Shown: piece after piece, positions 46,338 through 58,192 of the stretch
Layout: each line of letters begins with the position of its first letter
Numbering within the stretch: the stretch's first letter is position 1
Source: Allolobophora icterica
Taxonomy: Eukaryota > Annelida > Clitellata > Crassiclitellata > Lumbricidae
Assembly (NCBI GenBank): GCA_963556255.1
Contig: OY744612.1
Location: 23,405,192-23,469,191, forward strand
Direction of reading: 5' to 3'
DNA: 64,000 nt
Position numbers and translations under genes: made by a program
The notes under the pieces: generated by a model
Told to the model about the DNA's origin: nothing
Databases searched by the model: none
Seen by the model: only the letters and a program-made list of their open reading frames with translations

Positions 46338-46652
46338 TCATAAGTTTTGATATTTTAGCTCAAAATTTGTGCAAGAGTTCGCTAACTGGACATGTGTATG
46401 TAAAATGCACCCGGTCCTGCCATATGTCTCGATACCTAAACCTTTCCATGTTAATATTTCACCTTTCTGTATATGTTGATCAGCTAAAACACACAAATCA
46501 TCGTGCAAATCTTTCATTGAAACGAAGAAAGTTGTAAATTTTCCGTCCTGACCAGCGCTAGTGCAACTCAAAAGCTCACATTTTACTCTGCAAACCTTCA
46601 CGACAGCTCTCCTAAAAGACCTAAGTTTCTCACCTCGTAGGCGTCTCTGCAT
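46338..46652 (-). CDS. Uncharacterised 104-codon open frame, right arm
   Basis: Mirror copy of 42248-42562 with identical translation. No domain recognised; may not be a gene. Confidence 0.2.
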   Translation of the reverse strand: MQRRLRGEKLRSFRRAVVKVCRVKCELLSCTSAGQDGKFTTFFVSMKDLHDDLCVLADQHIQKGEILTWKGLGIETYGRTGCILHTHVQLANSCTNFELKYQNL

Positions 46653-48005
46653 TCCAAAAATTGTGTGTTTGCTCTCTTCTCAGCAGACTTTACCTCGTAA
46701 GAGATGACACTTTGCAATGTCTTTGTAACATAAACGGTCTCATTTTAGCTCTACATCTTGAGGCTTCACATGATAAAAGTCGCCATTTTACTGTAGAAAT
46801 CCTTCATACAACTTGCAAGTCCTAAGTTTTATAAGTAAACTCTCAATCCACCTGAATATGCAAACGTGAAAGACGTTAGCAAACCTTCAACATCGGTATC
46901 TTTGTAGCAAAAACTTGTCATTTAGCCTGTATGCTCACAAGTCCTGCGTCTTCGCAGACTAAAAGTTTGGTATGTTGGTGTGGAAATTAGCACATTTGGC
47001 TGTACAGTGTGGAAAGACTTAATCTTAGCAGCACCTATCCAGTCTAAAATGTGTAATTTTTACAATATGGACCTCCACTCTAACTGCCTCATCAGACCGT
47101 GCAACAGCTTTATGCTGAGAACATTCGTCTAACGAAAGAAAATTTTATCATGTTAAGGAGCTTCTCAAACTAAAAACCTTCGTTTCACCCACCGTATAGT
47201 CTTAAAGTTGTCCACTGTGGTAAACCCCACTGTAAAACCCATCGCAATCACAGTCTTTGCAAAGTATAAATTGTAAGTTTAGCATTCAAACTATCGTCGC
47301 ATGTGTCTGTCGAACTTACAATTTGAAGTTTTAGTGAACAAACTATCATGGAAATTATGCCTTTTCACCTAACCCTCTTCTCTCGCGCTCTTCCTCTCTC
47401 TCTCTCGCGCGCTCTTCCTCTCTCTCGCCCTTCTTCTCTCCCTTCTTCTCTCCCGTTTCTAAAACCTCTTCTCTCTCGCGCGCGCTCTCTCGCTCTCTCT
47501 CAACAGTCTTACAAACTAAAATTGGCAAGCTTAAACTCTCGTTCCATGCGTGACTGGAAACTTTAAAGTCGTCAGCGCACAGCCTTGATAATTAAAAAGT
47601 TGTAATTGTGGCGTACAAGTTTGTATTCCAAGTCTCGTAGGAATTGAAAATTCAGAATTTTGGCAAAGAAAACTACAAACGCTGCGATGTTTCCTCATAA
47701 GAGTTGTAACTTAGTTACACAAATCAACATCTATACACACTGGGAATCTGAAAGTTGTGGTTTTAACGTTCGAACATCCAAATCATTCTGACTTTGCAAA
47801 GTATTACGCTTCCTATTCAAACTCTCTTTCCATTTTGCTTTTCAACATGTAAGTTCTAAACTTGATATGCTAACCATAAGTAAAACATGCAAATACCGAA
47901 GACATATTTCCGTTTAATAATCTTTATTAAAACACATTCTGCTTGGTTTCTTCTTCTTCTAATTATATTAAATGTCAGGTAAGAGCATATGTAAAGTCTA
48001 ACGTC

Positions 48006-48819
48006 TTAAACATTTAACTCGTTAACTGAATCTGCTCCAAATGGGTTACATTCTCGACAGTTCAAAAAACCCATCTGATTCGCATGGTCCTCGCTGTCGT
48101 AGCACGGTGTGGCGACTTTGAGCTCTGGTAATTGCTCATGCATCCTGAAAATCTTTGTCATCAGCGTTGCCCATTCGTCCAAACGCAAAGCGATTCCACT
48201 GCGAGTTGGTCGCTCCTTTTTGGTGTTCAAGGGTTGGAAGTATCGTCGAATGTTTACACACTTTATACCCTTGGAAATAGTAACATAATATCTACCACCT
48301 ATATGTTGGAAATATTCCACAGGCTGATTCGCTTTTAGCAACTCTACGCTTCTGTCAATGTCGTCTAGATGCCTTAGGAAAGTTGCCCATCGCGGTTTGG
48401 TGAAGCATACACCCTTTCTTGTAGGGTATAGCTTGCCATGTCCCGTCTCGTATTCTCTTACATGTATCATCAGATTCTCGTTGTACATGCCCGCAGTCAG
48501 ATAGCGATTGTTTCCAATGGACTCATTAAACAGATCTGGATTTGCTCGAGTCTTTTTAACCATCTCTTGCTTTGCATCGTCCACTTCTTCATTTCCACGC
48601 TTCAATCCTACCTACAAATACAGTTACAGAACTTTGCTATAGTTTATGTGCAAGTAAAATCAGCATTTCACATGTGGGTGCATGCGTGCGTGTGTGAAAA
48701 CTTCATACTAAATGGTCTAATATCGATGTTGTAGTTTGATTGTAATGCATGTGTTGAACTGAAAAAAATTATTCACATATACTCACAGTCATTGTAGATG
48801 CTGCAGATCTTGAAAACAT
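48006..48819 (-). CDS. Double-PC4-domain (SUB1/p15-like) protein, right-arm copy
   Basis: Mirror copy of the left-arm gene: exon 1 48819-48787, intron 48786-48612, exon 2 48611-48006, 212 residues, with the exon 2 translation identical to the other copy. TATA box at 48939-48932 and AATAAA at 47928-47923. Both copies are transcribed toward the spacer, so read-through transcripts from the two arms would be complementary to each other. Two intact copies mean neither arm has begun to decay. Confidence 0.8.
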
Positions 48820-49373
48820 GTTCTCAGTGATATTAACGACGAGTTCTGCTTGAGATATAACTGTAAACGGCTCTTTTCGTCTCCAGCGTCGATTTCCGAG
48901 TGAAGTATGTGTCCGTACCCATGTACAGAAACTTTTATAAGATGATACACAAAGAAGATCGGACCCAAGCTGTGCTCATTGGTTGGTCATATGTTCTCAT
49001 TGGATAATTCAAAATTTGTCCCCAGATCCTTTAAATATTTATATTGTAAGCACAACAGGTGCGCATGCATTTGCCCATATATAAATTTATATATTATGCA
49101 TTTGTATTAAAGTGTCGTGTCATTGCCAAGCCTTCATATGAATAGGTCCTATGAATAGGCTTGTGTATTGTGTTAAAATATCGAGTCATCATGATGTGAG
49201 ATTTACAGGTATAAGCTTGTGTGTAAATGAAGTGTCATTGGGTATAGCGCCTGTAGGGTCTTTTGACTGACCATTTGTATAGAATTATACGCTGCGCACA
49301 CTCAACCGACCCGAACTAGGTTTGAATAGTTCAAAACATTTCAGAAGTTGTCTATGAACCTAATGTAAAGTCT

Positions 49374-49558
49374 GTTAGCGACTTCATTTTCTTAGCCTTG
49401 GCATATGAGGTTTGGTCTATCTCTACCTTATATTATGATATCTCAGTTGACTGGGAGTTGAAAAGAAGTTTGGATTCAAATTTTCTGCCCTGGTGGGGTT
49501 TGAACCGCCAACCTCTGAATTGATAGTCCAACGCGCTAACCACTAGGCTATTGAGCAT
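49374..49558 (-). mobile_element. tRNA-derived SINE inside the right arm
   Basis: Mirror copy of 39342-39526. Its presence in both arms shows the SINE was in the element before the arms were last made identical. Confidence 0.75.
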
Positions 49559-49719
49559 GTTAAAATAACTAAAATATTTTTAAAAAAATTGTGTCAAGAA
49601 ATACGTTTATTCACCAGGTGAAATGTTTCAATAACATAATTAAATCGTGTAAGAGTACAAGTTAGGTTTAAACTATATTAAAATATAATTAAACTATATT
49701 AAATATAAAAGAATTAATT

Positions 49720-50111
49720 TCGCTAGAACCTCTGTCTGTAGAGATTTCGTCAGAACATATAGACCATCTGTAGAGATTGTTCCAGAACCTATACTCATAC
49801 GGTAAGGCTTGTTCCAGAAACTATACTCATACTGTAAAGATTGTTTCAGACCTATTACTCATACGGTGGATATTGTTCCATAACTATTACTCGAACGGTA
49901 GATATTGTTCCAGAACTATTACTCGAACGGTAGATATTGTTCCAGAACTATTACTCGAACGGTAGATATTGTTCCAGAACTATTACTCGAACGGTAGATA
50001 TTGTTCCAGAACTATTACTCGAACGGTAGCTATTGTTCCAGAACTATTACTCGAACGGTAGCTATTGTTCCAGAACTATTACTCGAACGGTAGATATTGT
50101 TCCAGAACTAT
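49720..50111 (-). repeat. 32-bp subterminal tandem repeats, right arm
   Basis: Mirror copy of 38789-39180. Confidence 0.95.
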
Positions 50112-50127
50112 TCCTTTATTTACTACT

Positions 50128-50133
50128 CACTCC
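50128..50133. repeat. Target-site duplication CACTCC, right
   Basis: Identical to 38767-38772. Confidence 0.9.
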
Positions 50134-50810
50134 CATCCTCAAATCACTCCATTGGCGAAAAATCCCAGAGCGAATCCACCATACAATATTGCCAATTCAA
50201 GTATAAACGCGAACTCTTCACCAGCTAAGAAACCATCACCATCCGATCATCTTCCTATCTCAGTCTTCCTCGATCCCCGGTCACAACTCATCTCAACTTC
50301 TCCAACCGAGCCATATCAAACACTGCATCACGACTCTGGAACGATCTCCCTCCAGAATTCCGTAGATTCTCGGTTACTCCATCACCATTGCCACTCATCT
50401 ATCATCCGACTCAGGCTCCTCTATCACTCCTTGGGCTTTCCATTCATAATTGGTATCGCCTTTCCGATCATCTTCCTATCTCAGTCTTCCTTGATCCCCG
50501 GTCACAACTCATCTCAACTTCTCCAACCGAGCCATATCAAACACTGCATCACGACTCTGGAACGATCTCCCTCCAGAATTCCGTAGATTCTCGGTTACTC
50601 CATCACCATTGCCACTCATCTATCATCCGACTCAGGCTCCTCTATCACTCCTTGGGCTTTCCATTCATAATTGGTATCGCCTTTTCGAGAATTCCGAACC
50701 TGACTCATCTGATTCTCCGCCTTCCAATTCTTTCGACCTAAACTACACCCGCCTTGGCAGCTGCTCTGCCTTCTAGTTTGATTCAGGACCCCTGGAAACC
50801 GGACTCGGAC
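50134..50810 (+). pseudogene. CR1/Jockey-like LINE reverse transcriptase, part 2
   Basis: Continues the fragment ending at 38766. With one CACTCC kept, the frame reads HITPILKSLHW then RKIPERIHH, the conserved segment that follows QNSLARAV in such proteins. Further on comes SRLWNDLPPEFRRFS, twice because of a 221-bp tandem duplication (50243-50463 and 50464-50684). Confidence 0.88.
50243..50684. repeat. 221-bp tandem duplication inside the host LINE
   Basis: Two nearly identical head-to-tail copies starting CCGATCATCTTCCTATC; a C/T difference (CTCGATCC versus TTGATCC) was seen. A recent local event. Confidence 0.92.
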
Positions 50811-51099
50811 CTCCATTTGACTAACCTTTGCACACAGCCCATCAAAATCGACGCAGCGCTCGTGAATAAGTCGATGTCCTGCTCTTAGCCTTTCAAGTGG
50901 ATTTCAGAAATTTGAAGCTTAGAATTATAATTTTACGAGAACTCGTGAATGAGCTAGTATACCGTGAAATTAGCTTTAGATAACGTTTTAGAAATTGTCG
51001 AGTCTACAATTTACGACGAAATTATTATAATTATGTAATTACATACATGTCTGAATCGTGTAAACCATGGCCAAAACATACCAATGTCTGCTCTAGACT

Positions 51100-51500
51100 A
51101 ACCTACAACTCCCTACAATACTCACAGCCCATAATACCTTTGCAACCTCTTCACGAACAAGCCATCCAGCTCTACCCGATCCTCCTCCTCTCTCACTGTC
51201 TTCCGTCCCCCAGTCACTACTCGTCTTACGTTCTCCAACCGATCCACATAGGCCACAATGCATGCACCTCGAACTCTGGAACGACATTCCCTTTGAATTC
51301 CGTACATTCTCAGTTCCCCACCAAATTGCACCAACACCGCCGCCCACCCACCATTATTGCGTCTGGTTCTTCTACTTATCACCCAACAGGCTTTCCACTG
51401 AAATTTAGAATGCAGCATCTTCAAGAATTCCTACCCTAGGAATCCATCCATTCCTCCGCCTTTCAAGCTTTCTTGTCCTCAATGAACCCGCCTTAGCAGA
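51100..51500 (+). pseudogene. Second LINE reverse-transcriptase C-terminal fragment
   Basis: A frame at about 51265-51330 reads LELWNDIPFEFRTFS, parallel to LWNDLPPEFRRFS of the host LINE. It is a related but diverged fragment with several frameshifts. Confidence 0.65.
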
Positions 51501-51649
51501 TCCTGCGTCTTCTTTTCCTGGTATCTCTGGCTACCGGACTCGAATCTTCATTTGGCATCCGTGGACACCTCTGACACCATGTAGCGGTCGTAAATGAGCT
51601 TAACTTTGGAGTAGCGCTTTAGACATTTGGAGTGCACGATTGCGATTAC

Positions 51650-51918
51650 GAACCCTTATTTTAAGATTGACCTCTTGGTTCCTCGGACCCGGACTTCTAT
51701 GGTTCAACACTGTGCCTACGCATCTGTTGGCCCGTCCCTCTGGAATGATCTTCCTTCCATGACTCGTTCTCAGATCCTAACTGGGGACATTTCTGCTACT
51801 TCTCGCTGTCTTAAGACTTTTGTTTTCTCACGTGGCTCCTCGCACTGGGAGCGCCTCTGATTAGGTTGTACTGTGAGAGGCGCTTTATAAATTCGTAAAT
51901 ACAATACAATACAATTGT
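51650..51918 (+). mobile_element. CR1-like LINE 3' end (family of 16600-17440)
   Basis: Reads DLLVPRTRTSMVQHCAYASV, GPSLWNDLPSMTRSQILT and RCLKTFVFSRGSSHWERL. Then comes GGGAGCGCCTCTGATTAGG...GAGAGGCGCTTTATAAAT and (ATACA)n. Close to the 17195-17437 part of the copy A LINE, 5'-truncated. Confidence 0.88.
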
Positions 51919-53047
51919 AATCTGGTCTAGGACTTACCCTCCTCTCGTATAATGGCGAGAGATTTAAGATGGTAGATGAACGCATGTTGGCTATGTTAAG
52001 ATTGCGTATAGCCGCTGAAGTGCTGCATAGAAACGCTGCAAGCATGACTACTTATAACTGATAAGACTTATAAACAAGTGCGCTTTAAATTTCTTGCTTG
52101 AGATTCTGTTGAACAGAGAAAAAATCAACAATAACCTACGTGCAGGCATTTTAACAACTTCGCGTTGACTTGTGGAAGCGCCGCACTTCCATTTCTCCTA
52201 GAGCAGAAAAACGACACGACCATACCAAAGGACTTTAATTACATGAAAATCTAAAGTGGCAGTGGACCTAAAATGGTCTGAGATATTCCAACGGGCATCG
52301 GTGGAGGAGGCTTAATTACAACGGATTTAAATTCTTTGAACATAGAAAATATAAAATATATTTGGGCTAATCTGTTAGATGGATTTATAGAAAAATGTCG
52401 AATGAAAGATGATAAACGGTCAAGTTGCTACATAAATTCTTCGAGAATAAAATAACCTAGCACTCTAAGCAATAATGTACATTGTACAGTTGTACATTGT
52501 TCAATGTACAAAACATTGCACAAGTATTATTTGTACAAAATAGTGTACAAATATAAAATTTTCTAGCTCATTCTTTCCTGTATTATAATACTGTTAATAC
52601 ATACTAGTATGCACTATGCATGCATATTACATAATACATTATAGAGTGACATATACACAAATCGATTTTTTGATTTCGGGGTGACCTTTTTTCAAAAGAT
52701 TTGAAAACGACAGTTCATTCCTTTGTTTTTAGGCAAAAGTTCATCCAACTAAGCTACAGTAACATGAGGTTGTAAAACAGTTATAACCCTAGTGCACAGC
52801 GCAATGTCTAGGCTCTATATGTCAAATTGAAAGGCCAACTTGACAAATCCATATAATTGGCGATAAAACCCTGATTCTCGGCGCCTCCGATGTGGACATC
52901 TTGATGCTGCGGATCCCACGGACAGCTGCCTAGTTTGCCTAGGCCCTATTGGCTAATCCTGTGCAATATTCGGAAGCCAGAATACAGTAACCATTGGCAC
53001 ACTGAAACTGTTCCGGGAGACAAAAGAAGACGAAAAGGCAGCCTAAT
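51919..53047. other. No gene seen
   Basis: Contains a cluster of TGTACAA/TTGTACA palindromic words at 52475-52555. Otherwise AT-rich with no recognisable domain. Confidence 0.45.
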
Positions 53048-53274
53048 AATCCATTCCACTCTCCATTTAAATCGTACGCAGTTTAATTGTCAGAAAAATT
53101 GTCATCATCATTATCAGCAGAACTAGCACCACCCCATCAACCAAAACAAAACCATATTTTAGGGAGATATTCATTCATTTTCTATTCAATATCATTTAGT
53201 AATCCTAACAGATTGCAACGCAAGGTCAACAAAAGACAGATGAAGAACTTCATGATATGTTTAATATATCTGAA

Positions 53275-53490
53275 CTAAACAACATATATTAACTAAAGAA
53301 CGCATCTTAACTAAAAAACACATGTTAACTAAAGAACATATCTTAACTAAAGAACACATCTTAGCCAAAGAACTATCTTAAATAAAGAACACATCTTAAC
53401 TAAATAACATATCTTAACTAAAGAACACATCTAAATTAAAGAAAACATCTTAACTAAGGAACTATCTTAAATAAAGTACACATCTACGCT
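53275..53490. repeat. AACTAAAGAAC minisatellite, short copy
   Basis: About 12 units of the family at 9355-10885, which is about seven times longer. Confidence 0.9.
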
Positions 53491-53804
53491 CGGCCTGCAA
53501 GAGACAATGCGTTGTTATGGCAATGATGATGTCATAGGCCATAAATGCAGTTTGCCGAAATGCTAAAGGGTGCGATGATCGCTAATGATAATAACAAATT
53601 TTCCAAACCAAACTGTTCTGAATCCTGGACGATTCGGCTTCGACGGACAAAGACTTCGAAATCACAATACGTTGACTTTAGAATAAATATAGTAATCCAA
53701 CTCTAACGCCTACATAAGCTGGAGAATTTATATAATTTACGCAAAGTATGAAAATTTCGACTTACACCGCCAAGTGATGACGTCACGATAATAATTATTA
53801 TAGA

Positions 53805-54263
<459 letters not shown>

Positions 54264-54496
54264 GAATGAATACTCGTTTGCTGAACATCATGCTTACTAA
54301 ATGTGTTACGTTCATGCTTCCAATCTGAGAATCCTACTTCAGTGAATACTCTCTCCTGCCGACGATCTGCAACACTGTTAGTCTTAATTAGATGCTGCAA
54401 CTTTGCATCCAGACAATCTGATTTAGGAACATTTGGGAATTGAGAACGTAGTATTTTCGAATGTCATTTTGTAGTCAGTAATTGAATCCCTATTGA

Positions 54497-54888
54497 AAAG
54501 TTTATTAACAGTCGGTGGCAAAGTTTGGGGGACCGTACCAACCTGCTCGAAAGTTGGGGGACGCGTCACGCGGGTCCCACAGGGTGGTTGCGCCTGTGAA
54601 TAGGGCCTAAGGAAACTAGACGGCTGTCTATGTACCAGTATAGCCAAACGCCATCTGCCGAACGACAGAGAACTTGTGCAATGTTTTTTAGATCTCAAGG
54701 CCCGTCGTCAGCAACTTCAGCCAGGAAGCCTAGCTGGATCGAAGGGCCTGGGTACATGACTGTATGTATCAAGATACTTAGTAAAGAGCATTTCAAGTAA
54801 CGTCTACCTATCGACGTAACTTTGTTTTGTGACGGTAGCGTCCGGTCATCACCACTTTTAAAACTGGCGCACTGCCAATAATACTGAT
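54497..54888 (+). repeat. Inverted duplication, left arm (~390 bp)
   Basis: Matches 13535-13993 of copy A in direct orientation and 57763-58150 in reverse complement. Ends at GGCGCACTGCCAATAATACT. Confidence 0.9.
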
Positions 54889-57035
54889 TAACGGACCAGC
54901 TGATCTGATACTAAACCGTCTCACATTCGTACGACTACTAATTGGACGGTATAGTGAGGCTCCCCGCGTATCATGTTTGTGCACCTCCGAGGCCTTCGCA
55001 AAGTAATTTTTAAAGGAGGCCGGTAGTTGATCATGCTCGTAGCAGTAGATGAAGTCAGACATTTGAAAGTTGTTTATCTGATTGATATTCATTATTTTTA
55101 ATTCTTTGAAAAAAGGGACGGAATGTTCCCATTTCCTTGCTCCCTGGATCGTTCTAATAGCTTTTTTTGCAGAGTTATTAACTTCTTGAGCCTCGTTTGA
55201 TAGTTCGTGGACCAGATGAAGTTGCAGTAATTAAGAAAGGGAAAAATTAATGAGTAATAGAGGTTCCTCTTAATTTCGACTGTGAGCAGGTACCCAATTC
55301 TAGAGATTATTCCTATATTTGTAGCGACCTTTTGAGCTATATAATTAGCATGGACTTTCCAGTTTAAGTGATTATCGACGTAAACTCCTAAAAATTTTGT
55401 AGATTCCACTTGGGAAATTGGGGAGCTATTGAGGTCTAGTGACCAATTAATCGGCTTAATTTTCCTATGGGACTTGAAAATGATGAAATTAGTTTTGTCG
55501 GCATTTAGGGTAAGTTTATTTGAAATAAACCAATTATTAACAATGTTTAATTCTTTATTTACCGTTTCCATAAGGGTTACGTGGGATTTATTAGAATATA
55601 CCATATTCGTATCATCGGCAAATAATATGAATGAGAAGATTGGAGACACTTTAGATAAGTCGTTAATGTATAGTAAAAATAACAACGGGCCTAGGTTCGA
55701 ACCCTGAGGAACTCCAAAGGAGATGGTTTTAGACCCAGAAATGGAGCCATTACAAACAACTCTTTGTGTTCGCGAGTCGAGGTAACTTCTGAACCAAGAT
55801 AGTTGAACCCCCTAATCCCGTAGTTGCTCATTGTCTCTAGTAATATATTATGATCCACTACATCAAAAGCCTTGGCCACATCTAAAAAGATTCCGACCGT
55901 ATATTCATTGTTTTCAATTGCAGTTGAGACTTTTTCTTCAAGATCAAGAAGTGCCATAAACGTCGAATGCCCCGGACGGAATCCATATTGGGCAGGTTGT
56001 ATTATATTCAGTTTATGAATGAACGAAGACAACCGATCATACATAATCTTCTCAAGAAATTTGGCAAAAAATGGCAAGACAGATATTGGTCTATAGTTAT
56101 TAATACTTTCTATATTACCTTTTTTAAACACAGGAATAACTTTTGCCGCTTTAAGTGACTCCGGGACTATCCCATTAGTTAATGAGCTATTAATTATTTC
56201 CGAAAGAGGAAGGGTAATTAAATTTAAGTTCTGAAGCGCTATGTACGGGTCTATGCCATCGAGTCCTTTGGAGTGTGTTTTTTTAAAACCATTTCCTACT
56301 CTTATCAACTCCTCCGGTGACGTTAATAATAGGCCCATAGATACAATACTCGGTTGAGGTAGGTAATTAAGAAAGGGGGTAGAGGAGTTAGGCAGTCGTG
56401 CTGCCAATTCTTTGGGCAAGTTTATAAAATATTCATTGAACTTGTTGGCCATTATTTCGGAATCTTCAATTCTATTTCCTTCTATTACCAGGGCCTCTAT
56501 TATCGTAGATTTTTCTTCGAGCTGCATAGCGTTACGTATTAGTCCCCAAGTTGATTTTAAGTCATTATGACATTTGAGAAATTCAGCTACGTAATAGCTC
56601 TTTTCTGCATTTTTCCTTATTGATTTAAATTTATTTCTGTAAGAAGCAAATCTCTTTTTATTTTCATCATTTGGATTTCGAAAATACTTAATATATAATC
56701 GATTTTTCTTTTGGCAAGATTTTAAGAGTCCTGGGGTCATCCAGGGATTAACAAATTTTGTTTTTTTTTATTTTAGTCTGAGAGTGCAACGGGAAGGCCC
56801 CATCATACGCTTCTTTGTACGAATTTAAGAATGATTCATACGCTTCATTTACATTTCCCTCCTGCGAATATCTTATAACAAGTTCCCAGTTTTTTCCTTT
56901 AAGCTCGTTCGAAAATTTTTCTAGGCCTGCAGAAGTTACTGTTCTTCGCTCAAATTTTAATTGCTCCTTTTTATTATACTTATCAGAGTGAAATTGTGCT
57001 AAAATTGGGAGATGATCCGAAAGGTCTGACAGAAT
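54889..57035 (-). pseudogene. Jockey-type LINE: endonuclease end plus reverse transcriptase, decayed
   Basis: From 57035 downward the minus strand encodes SDLSDHLPILAQF (end of the AP-type endonuclease). The 349-codon frame 56740-55691 follows, with NNYRPISVLPFFAKFLEKIM, QYGFRPGHSTFMALLDL and FLDVAKAFDVVDH. Then SFGVPQGSNLGPLLFLLYIN and the FADD motif of frame 55685-55098 (FILFADDTNMVYS), with STKFLGVYVDNHLNWKVH. It ends in RRFSIRSAGPL (near 54892) without a 3' UTR. Frameshifts near 56748 and 55740 and stops near 55095 make it inactive. It is truncated at both ends, so these are recombination breaks and not normal LINE ends. Confidence 0.9.
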
Positions 57036-57116
57036 AATGCATACATGCATACATACATACATACATACATACATACATACATACATACATACATACATAC
57101 ATACATACATACATAA
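57036..57116. repeat. (CATA)n microsatellite
   Basis: About 18 CATA units joining the LINE to the duplicated MITE; homologous to the array at 35438-35627. Confidence 0.92.
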
Positions 57117-57118
57117 AT

Positions 57119-57546
57119 TAGGGCTGTACCGAATAGGTGACTATCACTATTCGGCCGAATACGAATAATTGGACCAAATTTGGCCGAATACGAATTGTGT
57201 ACAATATAGGTCCACCGACAACATTCACAACTTCAAATGTAAGGAAAGGTTTCAGTTAAGTAAATGTAATACATAAACTAAAAGTAAACAGTTAACTACA
57301 TGTAATTTTTGCATCCTTCTGCCAGTCTGTGTAAACTAGGAATGGAACTAATTTAACTAAACTTAGACATTGTCACATACTTAACGTTCACTCCACTCGC
57401 TACAGCAGCCGCAGATGCAGAAACAGATGTCACGTGACCACTATTCGTATTCGGTACGACCGCTACTATTCGGCCGAATACCGAATAGCTATTATCCCAC
57501 TATTCGGCCCGAAGCGAATACGAGGCGAATATTCGGTACAACCCTA
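57119..57546. mobile_element. hAT-type MITE, duplicated copy
   Basis: About 428 bp. Same family and same flanking ACATAAAT as 35636-36077. Identical TSD and flanks mean it arrived by block duplication, not by a second transposition. Confidence 0.92.
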
Positions 57547-57766
57547 ACATAAATACATACATACGTGCATGAGAACCTACCTGTCTCACTGAATTTGTAC
57601 TTGACTAAGCGTCTGTGAATGCAATGTTCCTATAACTTAGCTGTTTTGGGTCATTGAATAAATGCGGAGATTACGATTATGAGTTGCGAAGTACAAGGTC
57701 ATCATTTCTACCCAACATGCCACTTATCACGACTGTGCTGCGCAGAAGTTACTTACGAGTATTATT
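57547..57766 (+). repeat. Duplicate of 36078-36294
   Basis: Matching 200-bp flank (GTGCATGAGAACCTACCTGT ... CTTACGAGTATTATT) with a few substitutions. Confidence 0.88.
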
Positions 57767-58150
57767 GGCAGTGCGCCAGTTGAAAAGTGGTGATGACCGG
57801 ACGCTAACGTTACAAAACAAAGTTACGTCGATAGGTAGACGTTACTTGAAATGCTCTTTACTAAGTATCTTGATACATACAGTCATGTACCCAGGCCCTT
57901 CGATCCAGCTAGGCTTCCTGGCTGAAGTTGCTGACGACGGGCCTTGAGATCTAAAAACATTGCACAAGTTCTCTGTCGTTCGGCAGATGGCGTTTGGCTA
58001 TACTGGTACATAGACAGCCGTCTAGTTTGCTTAGGCCCTATTCACAGGCGCAACCACCCTGTGGGACCCGCGTGACGCGTCCCCCAACTTTCGAGCAGGT
58101 TGGTACGGTCCCCCAAACTTTGCCACCGACTGTTAATAAACTTTGCCACC
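57763..58150 (-). repeat. Inverted duplication, right arm
   Basis: Reverse complement of 54497-54888, beginning AGTATTATTGGCAGTGCGCC. Beyond it, copy A collinearity resumes at ACAGTCACCACCGC (58192). Confidence 0.9.
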
Positions 58151-58192
58151 GACTGTTAATAAACTTTGCCACCGACTGTTAATAAACAGTCA
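58110..58192. repeat. Three tandem copies of a 24-25-bp unit
   Basis: ACTTTGCCACCGACTGTTAA-TAA is repeated three times at the outer edge of the inverted duplication; copy A has one (in reverse orientation). Confidence 0.88.

Larger units (their letters stand above)
38773..50127. mobile_element. 11.36-kb palindromic Polinton/Maverick-like element
   Basis: The left end reads AGTAGTAAATAAAGGAATAG and the right end CTATTCCTTTATTTACTACT. The two arms (38773-43527 and 45370-50127) are reverse complements with only a handful of differences; sites x and 88900-x correspond. The element has a 6-bp TSD and interrupts a LINE frame that is restored without it. A 6-bp TSD and 5'-AG ends are Polinton hallmarks, but no polymerase, integrase, protease or capsid gene is present, so it is non-autonomous or a new group. 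Contents per arm: 32-bp subterminal repeats, a SINE, a two-exon double-PC4 gene, and a repeat-like region. Spacer: an IAP-type RING frame and an AT-rich array. Confidence 0.85.
45370..50127 (-). repeat. Right arm of the giant inverted repeat
   Basis: Reverse complement of 38773-43527; position x in the left arm corresponds to 88900-x (shifted by 1-2 bp near the inner edge). Confidence 0.95.

Noticed and set aside
38773..50127. The palindrome as a pure assembly or hairpin-read artefact
   Set aside because: The two outer flanks differ and are the two halves of one LINE, a 6-bp TSD is present, the spacer is unique, and the arms show real differences. Long-read confirmation is still wanted.
54889..57766. 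A composite transposon bounded by the 390-bp inverted arms
   Set aside because: The arm sequence exists as ordinary single-copy collinear DNA in copy A, so it is host duplication sequence and not transposon ends.
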